DNA of 64,000 nt, from NCBI RefSeq assembly GCF_004138325.1, contig NZ_SBLB01000001.1:1807855-1871854 (forward strand). The letters run 5' to 3'. Position 1 is the first letter of the stretch. Each line of letters opens with the position of its first letter. The notes beneath the pieces are model-generated. The model searched no databases and was not told the DNA's origin. It worked only from the letters and a program-made list of their open reading frames with translations. The position numbers and the translations under genes were made by a program. Origin of the DNA: Spirosoma sordidisoli. Lineage in GTDB: Bacteria; Bacteroidota; Bacteroidia; Cytophagales; Spirosomataceae. Shown piece by piece: positions 58,410 through 64,000 of this stretch.

Positions 58410-58436
58410 GCAATCGACAAACGGACATTTCAGATT

Positions 58437-59801
58437 ATGAATACATACATAAAAAACGGATTGCTGGTTGGTTTGAGCACCCTGTTGCTGACCGCCTGTA
58501 ACGACCGCCTGACCGTACAGCCAACCCAGAGTATCGACGCCAGCCAGGCGCTGAACACCGAACGGGACGTACAGATTACCCTTACCGGCGCCTATGACGG
58601 CATCAGCGATGTGAACCTCTACGGGGGCGGTATCCAGTATACCGGCGAGCTGCTAGGCGACAACCGCGATGTGGTCTTCGGAGGAACGTTTACCACGCTC
58701 GATGAACTCTGGCGCAAAACCGTCACGACCACTAATGTGGACGTGCGCGACCTCTGGCTCGACAGCTACAACGCCATCAACCGGGCCAATAACGTACTGG
58801 CCAACCTGGATAAGGTCAGCGCAGCCAACCGGAACAACTACGAAGGGCAGGCTCGCTTCCTGCGCGGCTCGCTGTACTTCGAACTGGTGAAGTTTTACGG
58901 CAAAAGTTTCAACGACGGTACGCCCGCCAGCAACCTGGGGGTACCGCTCGTGCTGACGCCCACCGCAACGATTGGCGACGCCGACAGCCGCCCGCGGAAC
59001 AGCGTGGCCGAAGTATACGCGCAGGTGCTTGACGATCTGACGAAAGCCGAACAGTTGCTGCCGGCCAGCCAGCCCGCTTCCTTTGCCGGTACGGCCGACC
59101 CGAAAGGCTTTGCCAACAAGGTGGCCGCCCAGGCTATGCTGGCTCGCGTGTATCTGCAACAGCAAAACTTTGCCGGTGCCCGCGATGCCGCCAACCGCGC
59201 CATCACCGCCGGTACGTTCTCGCTGGCCAGCACCTTTGCCGGTGCCTTCACCGATACCTCGCCTGAAACGATTTTCAAGGTGCTGGTTACCGATCAGGAC
59301 GGCAGCAACGCACTCAACACCTACTACGGATCGACCCGCGTGTCGGGCCGGGGCGATATCCGGGTGCAGACCAAATTCCGCCAGCTGTACGAGGCTGCCG
59401 ATGTGCGGGGCCAGTTCTTTACGACCGTCAACAATAACGTGTTCACGAATAAGTTCAACGACCGTTTTGGCGATGTGCCGGTTATCCGGCTGGCCGAGAT
59501 GTACCTGGTCCGGGCCGAAACGAACCTGCGCCTGAACACCACCGTCGGCGCCACTCCGCTGGCCGATGTGAACCTCATCCGCGCCCGGGCCGCTGCGCCC
59601 GCACTCACCAGCGTGAACCTGGCGGCCGTGCTGCTCGAACGGCGGCTGGAGCTGGCCTTCGAAGGGCAGCAGATTGCCGACATCAAGCGTACGGCCGGCA
59701 CCGTTGGTACCACGCCCTACAACGCCAATAACCTCGTACTGCCCATTCCGCAGCGCGAGATCGACACCAACAAACAGCTGACCCAGAACCCCGGTTACTA
59801 A
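58437..59801 (+). CDS. SusD/RagB family substrate-binding lipoprotein
   Basis: This 454-residue lipoprotein (Cys21, LLTAC) is followed by NDRLTVQPTQSIDASQALNTE. The SusD TPR core shows AYDGISDVNLYGGG, SYNAINRANNVLANLDKV, ARFLRGSLYFELVKFYG and VPVIRLAEMYLVRAETNLRL; the C-terminus LLERRLELAFEGQQIADIKRT is characteristic. It partners with the preceding SusC to bind and import a substrate. It ends at a strong bidirectional terminator. Confidence 0.96.
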   Translation: MNTYIKNGLLVGLSTLLLTACNDRLTVQPTQSIDASQALNTERDVQITLTGAYDGISDVNLYGGGIQYTGELLGDNRDVVFGGTFTTLDELWRKTVTTTNVDVRDLWLDSYNAINRANNVLANLDKVSAANRNNYEGQARFLRGSLYFELVKFYGKSFNDGTPASNLGVPLVLTPTATIGDADSRPRNSVAEVYAQVLDDLTKAEQLLPASQPASFAGTADPKGFANKVAAQAMLARVYLQQQNFAGARDAANRAITAGTFSLASTFAGAFTDTSPETIFKVLVTDQDGSNALNTYYGSTRVSGRGDIRVQTKFRQLYEAADVRGQFFTTVNNNVFTNKFNDRFGDVPVIRLAEMYLVRAETNLRLNTTVGATPLADVNLIRARAAAPALTSVNLAAVLLERRLELAFEGQQIADIKRTAGTVGTTPYNANNLVLPIPQREIDTNKQLTQNPGY

Positions 59802-59815
59802 CCGTCAGTTGTTCC

Positions 59816-59856
59816 ACAAAAAAAGCGAACCACAGCTACGTGGTTCGCTTTTTTTA
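59816..59856. terminator. Bidirectional terminator between susD and hldA genes
   Basis: AAAAAAAGCGAACCAC and GTGGTTCGCTTTTTTT form a long perfect stem with a 6-base loop. It serves both converging genes. Confidence 0.94.
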
Positions 59857-59872
59857 TGAGCTGGGCGCTGGT

Positions 59873-60880
59873 CTAGTCGGCCCGCAGCCCCGTCTCGATG
59901 GCTTCCTGCTTCAGCTGCGCTTTGTCGATCGGCACGACGCCCACCGACTCGCAGACCAGCCCACCGCCCAGGTTCGACAGGCCCGCAATAACAGCCGGCG
60001 ACTGCTTCAGGGCCACGCAGCAGGCCGCAATGCTGATGACGGTATCGCCCGCGCCCGACACGTCGGCAATCTGACGGACGTGGGCGGGTAGTTTCAGCGT
60101 TTCGCCGTTATAGTCGATGAACGCACCACGCTCCGACAGGGTAATCAGGGCTCCTTTCAGATTCAGCGTCTCTTTGAGCTGGCTGACCACCGCCTGAAAT
60201 TCGGTTGCGTTATCGACGTCAAACTCTACTTTCAGCCCTTCGCGCAGCTCTTTCAGATTGGGTTTGAACAGGGTGGTATTCTGGTACGACAGGAAATTGC
60301 GCTTCTTCGGGTCAACCACCGTCGGTACGTTCTGCAGGTTGGCGAAGTCGGTGATTTCGGCAATGGCTTCTTTGCTGAGTACCCCTTTGTCGTAATCTTC
60401 AAAAATCACCACATGACAGGATGGAATCAGCTCTTTGGCTTTCTGCACCAGCTGGGCGCGCTCGTCGGCGGTGATGTATTTGTCGGTTTCGGTATCGACC
60501 CGTACGACCTGCTGCGCGCTGGCAATGATCCGCTCTTTGATGGTGGTGATGCGGGACGATGACCGGATCAGCCCGTCGCAGTTGAGGCCCCGGTCGCAGA
60601 GCTCCTGCTCGAGCTGATCACCGGCGGTATCCGTACCGATTACCGAACAGATGATCGCTTCGGCACCCAGCGCCTGTACGTTGAGGAGTACGTTACCCGC
60701 CCCACCCAGCCGGCGTTCGCGCCGGTCTACCGTCACAACCGGAACGGGTGCTTCGGGCGAAATGCGTTCAACCCGCCCCCATACGTAGGAATCGAGCATA
60801 ACATCGCCAACAATCAGAACTCGGAGCCGATCGAACTGATCAAACAACTCATCGAGAGACATATCCAGAACCGGATTCAT
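59873..60880 (-). CDS. hldA: D-glycero-beta-D-manno-heptose-7-phosphate kinase (PfkB family)
   Basis: This 335-residue kinase makes ADP-heptose precursors for LPS inner core. RVLIVGDVMLDSYVWGRVERISPEAPVPVV, RRLGGAGNVLLNVQALGAE and the PfkB signature DVSGAGDT (catalytic Asp279) identify the HldE N-terminal (RfaE domain I) type. The adenylyltransferase domain of bifunctional HldE is absent, so the separate hldC/E2 activity must be encoded elsewhere. The start ATG at 60880 gives a short LDELF leader typical of this subfamily. Confidence 0.93.
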   Translation of the reverse strand: MNPVLDMSLDELFDQFDRLRVLIVGDVMLDSYVWGRVERISPEAPVPVVTVDRRERRLGGAGNVLLNVQALGAEAIICSVIGTDTAGDQLEQELCDRGLNCDGLIRSSSRITTIKERIIASAQQVVRVDTETDKYITADERAQLVQKAKELIPSCHVVIFEDYDKGVLSKEAIAEITDFANLQNVPTVVDPKKRNFLSYQNTTLFKPNLKELREGLKVEFDVDNATEFQAVVSQLKETLNLKGALITLSERGAFIDYNGETLKLPAHVRQIADVSGAGDTVISIAACCVALKQSPAVIAGLSNLGGGLVCESVGVVPIDKAQLKQEAIETGLRAD

Positions 60881-61050
60881 AAGCGAACTAGTGAAGTAGG
60901 AAACCAGCGCATCCAGACAATACGAACCAACCCCTGGTCGATATGGGTTGGCGAAGCGGTCGGTTTAGCGCGGGCATAACAGGCGCAAAGAAACGAAAAC
61001 CGGGCGCGTTTTCCGAAGCAAGCCGGGCAGAATGAGCCAGCGGGCATTAC

Positions 61051-62571
61051 TTACCAGCTCGCAATCAGGCCCGCCAGCCAGTCGGGTTTAAGAAAAAAAG
61101 CCAGAATAGGCACCACCAGGCCCACCGCCAGCCATAGCGCGCCCCGGGGTAGTACGCCCGCCGACGCTTCTCCGCCTACGGTGGACGGCATGGGCCTGAA
61201 AAACAGCAGGAACGGGATACGGAGGTAGTAAACGAGCGAAATCAGGGCGTTCAGCAGACCCAGCGCAAACAGGGCCAGCAGCCACGGCTTTCCGCTCAGC
61301 TGCCACGCATCGTAAAGAGCCGAAAAGGACAGTAGCTTCGCCGTAAACCCCACCGTTGGCGGTAAGCCCGTCAGCGCCAGCATCACCACCGTTAGCGCCA
61401 CCGACAAGACGGGCTGTCGGGAGCCCAGCCCCGCAAAGTCGCGGATGGCCAGCGTATGCCCCTGACTGCTGGCCAGCAGATCGATCAGAAAGAATGCAGC
61501 CAGCGATATGAACAGGTAGGTGCCGGCGTAGAACAGTACGGCCTCAAAGCCCGCTTCGTTCAGAGCCACCACCCCCACCAGCAGAAACCCGGCATGAGCA
61601 ATGGACGAGTACGCCAGGAGCCGTTTGGCATCGGTCTGCCGCAGCGCCGAAAGATTACCGATCAGGATACCCGCCAGCGCCAGTACGGCCAGGGGCGTTT
61701 GCAGGGCGCCCACCGTAGCCGCCCCGCTCTCCGACTCGACAGGCAGCGCCGTGATGACCCGCATCAGCACCAGCACCGCAGCGGCTTTGGGAGCTACGGA
61801 GAAAAAGGCCGCTACGGGCACCGGCGCAGCTTCGTAGGCATCGGGCGTCCAGACGTGAAAGGGTACGCCCGCCAGCTTGAACAACAACCCCGACAGGGTG
61901 AGCAGCACCGCTACCGTGGCCACGGCCGCATCCTGCCGGGCCAGCTCGGCCCCGAAGGCGTCGGCAGTCAGGTCGAGCGTACCGGTCATGCCGTAGAGCA
62001 GCGACATCCCGTACAGCATAATGGCCGAGCTAACCGCACCAAAGAGCAGGTACTTGATGCCGCCCTCCGAGGCTTTCCGGGTGGTGGTCAGCGCCGTCAG
62101 CAGGTATGAACAGATGGAAACCAGTTCGACACTCAGGTATAGGCTGAGCAGATTGACCGACTGCGTCATCAGAAACAGCCCCAGTGTCATGGCCACCAGC
62201 AGCGCATACCACTCGAGCGGCAGTTTACCCGCTGAATCGGCGCGACTATCGGCCCCCATGAGTCGCTCGTATCCCACAACCAGCACCCCGCTCAGCGCCA
62301 CGACAACCTGGAAGAAAAGCGCCTGATTATCGACATACAGCAGGCGCATGAACAGAAACCCGCGCCAGGGCAGCAGGACAGCCCACAGGCCGGCTACGAC
62401 CAGCGTCAGCAGGGTAAGCAGGCCAATGACCCGACGCGCCTGGCTGGGGGTTGCGCGCAGCAACAGCAGCTCAGCCAGCAGCAGCCCACAAAAGGCCACC
62501 GATAGCCAGCCGATTGGCCCAAAGCCACCCAGGCTACTAATAATGTCAGAAAGTTGATCGGAGAGAGACAA
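61051..62571 (-). CDS. nuoN: NADH-quinone oxidoreductase subunit N
   Basis: This 506-residue proton-pumping antiporter-like subunit of complex I has about 14 membrane helices. LLSLYLSVELVSICSYLLTALTTTRKASEGGIKYLLFGAVSSAIMLYGMSLLYGMTG and AGVPFHVWTPDAYEAAPVPVAAFFSVAPKAAAVLVLMRVI are the conserved NuoN/NuoM core with Lys and Glu needed for proton transfer. LLAYSSIAHAGFLLVG and ALTGLPPTVGFTAKLLSF follow. The gene is isolated here, not beside nuoLM, which is unusual for a nuo cluster. Confidence 0.95.
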   Translation of the reverse strand: MSLSDQLSDIISSLGGFGPIGWLSVAFCGLLLAELLLLRATPSQARRVIGLLTLLTLVVAGLWAVLLPWRGFLFMRLLYVDNQALFFQVVVALSGVLVVGYERLMGADSRADSAGKLPLEWYALLVAMTLGLFLMTQSVNLLSLYLSVELVSICSYLLTALTTTRKASEGGIKYLLFGAVSSAIMLYGMSLLYGMTGTLDLTADAFGAELARQDAAVATVAVLLTLSGLLFKLAGVPFHVWTPDAYEAAPVPVAAFFSVAPKAAAVLVLMRVITALPVESESGAATVGALQTPLAVLALAGILIGNLSALRQTDAKRLLAYSSIAHAGFLLVGVVALNEAGFEAVLFYAGTYLFISLAAFFLIDLLASSQGHTLAIRDFAGLGSRQPVLSVALTVVMLALTGLPPTVGFTAKLLSFSALYDAWQLSGKPWLLALFALGLLNALISLVYYLRIPFLLFFRPMPSTVGGEASAGVLPRGALWLAVGLVVPILAFFLKPDWLAGLIASW

Positions 62572-62589
62572 ATTACGCAGCGGTTCGGA

Positions 62590-62645
62590 ACCGTACCGGG
62601 GTCCTGGCAGCCTACACTGTTTTGCTGCCCGGACCCCGGTACGGT
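62590..62645. other. Stable GC-rich hairpin between terC and nuoN
   Basis: ACCGTACCGGGGTC (62590-62603) and GACCCCGGTACGGT (62632-62645) are perfect complements with additional inner GGCAGC/GCTGCC pairing. TTTTTTT follows on the plus strand (62648-62654), but both neighbouring genes are on the minus strand, where the hairpin is preceded, not followed, by the A/T tract. It lies 14 bases after the TerC stop. Confidence 0.8.
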
Positions 62646-62658
62646 ACTTTTTTTAGGA

Positions 62659-63471
62659 TCAGACCATGCCGTCGCGCAGGGGTTGCCCTTCGTAGCCGCG
62701 TAGCTGAACCGGCTTCTGCGTCTTGCGCAGCCGGATGTTCAGGAACTCGACCAGCAGCGAGAACGCAATCGCAAAGTAGAGATACCCTTTGGGCACCGTA
62801 CCGATCGGCTGGTTAAAAATAACAACCTCCGACAGGTGAGCCCCTTCGACCACGAGCATGAACCCGATCATGATCAGAAAGGCCAGCCCCAGCATCTGGA
62901 TGGTCGGGTGCTCGTTGACGAAACGCCCTACCGGCCCGGCAAAGAACATCATGACCAGCACCGACAGCACTACCGCAATCATCATGATGGTTACGTTCTG
63001 GGTCAGCCCGATGGCGGTCAGGATGGAGTCGATCGAGAAGACGATGTTCGTAATGGCAATCTGCGCCACGACGCTGCTGATCGTTGTCTTACCCGTTGTT
63101 TGGCCCGTCACCTCGTCTTCGCCCGGTCCTTCCAGCTTGTGGTGGATTTCGGAGGTCGCCTTGTAGAGCAGGAATAAACCACCCGCAAACAGAATCAGGC
63201 TCTGCCCGGTCAGCTCGGCCCGGAACCAGCCCGAGTCAATATGGGTAAACGGCTTGCTCAGCGAAATAACGAACGAGATTCCCATCAGCAGCAGCAGCCG
63301 GAACCCCATAGCCAGGATCAACCCGATGTTACGCGCCCTGGCCTGGTCTTCACGGGCCAGTTTGTTGGCCGCGATGGAAATGAAAATAATATTGTCGATC
63401 CCCAGAACGATTTCCAGGAACGTCAGGGTCAACAGACTGATGATCGATTCAGCCGTAAACAATTCGGTCAT
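62659..63471 (-). CDS. TerC family integral membrane protein
   Basis: This 270-residue inner-membrane protein shows the full TerC pattern: LTFLEIVLGIDNIIFISIAANKL with the conserved Asp, then GSAFRLLLLMGISFVI-like GFRLLLLMGISFVISLSKP, SLILFAGGLFLLYKATSEIHHKLEG, ITNIVFSIDSILTAIGLTQNV and MMIAVVLSVLVMMFFAGPVGRFVNEHPTIQMLGLAFLIMIGFMLVVEG. Family members are linked to manganese efflux or metalation of exported proteins and tellurite resistance. It is transcribed alone. Confidence 0.95.
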   Translation of the reverse strand: MTELFTAESIISLLTLTFLEIVLGIDNIIFISIAANKLAREDQARARNIGLILAMGFRLLLLMGISFVISLSKPFTHIDSGWFRAELTGQSLILFAGGLFLLYKATSEIHHKLEGPGEDEVTGQTTGKTTISSVVAQIAITNIVFSIDSILTAIGLTQNVTIMMIAVVLSVLVMMFFAGPVGRFVNEHPTIQMLGLAFLIMIGFMLVVEGAHLSEVVIFNQPIGTVPKGYLYFAIAFSLLVEFLNIRLRKTQKPVQLRGYEGQPLRDGMV

Positions 63472-63582
63472 AGCATTGAAAAAGTAGGTTGCACAAAACT
63501 ACCGGCTCCCGACCGGGTGTGCAACCCCTAGTTCAAGAAAGAACCGCCCGCCGGACAAAAGGTTGGCCTATGGCCTGAGCGG

Positions 63583-64000
63583 TTAGCGACCTGCGCTGTC
63601 GGTGGGCTTCTCAACCGCATCGGCACCGGCGCGGAACGAGGTTCGTTTGCTGGCCAGCCCGTCGCCATCTTTGATGATGCGGGACGTACCGACCGGAATC
63701 AGCTCATCGCTGGGGTCGTTTTTACTTTTCATGTACAGGGTAGTGTACAGGTTCTTGATGCCGTCGCTGGTCATCTCACCCGAAAATATCCGGATCTGTT
63801 TGGCCGTGGCAGCGCCAGATTTCAGGTCGATTTCGGCAAAGAACGTGAACTGGGTCCCGTTGCCGGCAATAAAGCCCCCCTGCCCCGCGCCGGTCGAGTT
63901 ACCCGTTTTCAGCTCTACTTTGGCCCGCTGGTCAGTACTGGTCTGCTCCGAAAAACGGAGGATCAGATCGGTGAACTCATCGCCCGGCCTGAAGGTATCG
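63583..64000 (-). CDS. C-terminal part of an unrecognised protein, cut by the window end
   Basis: The frame continues unbroken to 64000, giving 139 residues that run DTFRPGDEFTDLILRFSEQ ... FTFFAEIDLKSGAATAKQIRIFSGEMTSDGIKNLYTTLYMKSKNDPSDELIPVGTSRIIKDGDGLASKRTSFRAGADAVEKPTDSAGR. It looks beta-rich and exported; I do not recognise a family. The N-terminus lies outside the window. The codon use matches the neighbours. No terminator was seen after its stop before terC's start region. Confidence 0.7.
   Translation of the reverse strand, partial: DTFRPGDEFTDLILRFSEQTSTDQRAKVELKTGNSTGAGQGGFIAGNGTQFTFFAEIDLKSGAATAKQIRIFSGEMTSDGIKNLYTTLYMKSKNDPSDELIPVGTSRIIKDGDGLASKRTSFRAGADAVEKPTDSAGR

Overview
The window looks like a chromosomal segment of a GC-rich Bacteroidota of the Cytophagales type (Spirosoma or a close relative). 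The evidence is two SusC/SusD outer-membrane pairs, many short lipoproteins with lineage-typical domains (DUF4397, DUF4270, DUF4394, DUF2911, GIN-type), a carbamoyl-phosphate synthase large subunit without its allosteric tail, the N-terminal-only glycogen/starch synthase common in the phylum, and Bacteroidota-type TAnnTTTG promoter boxes. The genus is inferred from gene content only.

Layout. 0-10 kb: end of a SusC/SusD/DUF4397 operon, a D15-like barrel, a glycosyltransferase, an epimerase/SDR pair, an ECF sigma/anti-sigma/envelope-protein operon on the minus strand, and a GIN-domain lipoprotein. 10-20 kb: cytochrome c, glmS, DUF4270 protein, glycogen/starch synthase, divergent panC, a VanX-like dipeptidase, a fused SpmA/SpmB-like membrane protein, DUF1345 and DUF2911 proteins. 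20-36 kb: pyruvate carboxylase, a CE15-like esterase, a NUDIX hydrolase, an aminotransferase/prephenate dehydrogenase operon followed by a compact toxin-antitoxin cassette, an aldo/keto reductase, a DUF2383 protein, a tandem pair of exported ferritin-like proteins, a lipoprotein and a DoxX-like membrane protein. 36-48 kb: carB, DUF4394 and Wzi-like proteins, aldo/keto reductase, Nif3-like, DHFR-like, MATE exporter and HflX.

48.2-51.8 kb is accessory DNA. A tRNA-Arg(CCU) is followed by a 5'-truncated tyrosine recombinase, a strikingly AT-rich two-gene unit (CD-NTase-like nucleotidyltransferase plus a four-helix membrane protein, together resembling a minimal CBASS anti-phage system), a serine recombinase whose natural start codon reads ATA, a perfect 40-bp palindrome and a nested palindromic repeat. 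52-64 kb returns to core functions: endonuclease III, an OmpA-family protein, an exported cyanophycinase-like lipoprotein, a complete SusC/SusD pair, heptose-7-phosphate kinase, a detached nuoN, TerC, and a protein cut by the window end.

The most unusual structures are: (1) the toxin-antitoxin cassette bounded by two 25-bp copies of the prephenate dehydrogenase 3' end, differing by one silent base; (2) the CBASS-like island beside tRNA-Arg; (3) a family of nested palindromes built on CTGACAG(GGT/TGG), found at 20.1 kb and 51.75 kb; and (4) two other unrelated palindromic repeat clusters at 39.1 and 41.1 kb. Functions come from reading protein motifs; no database search was run.
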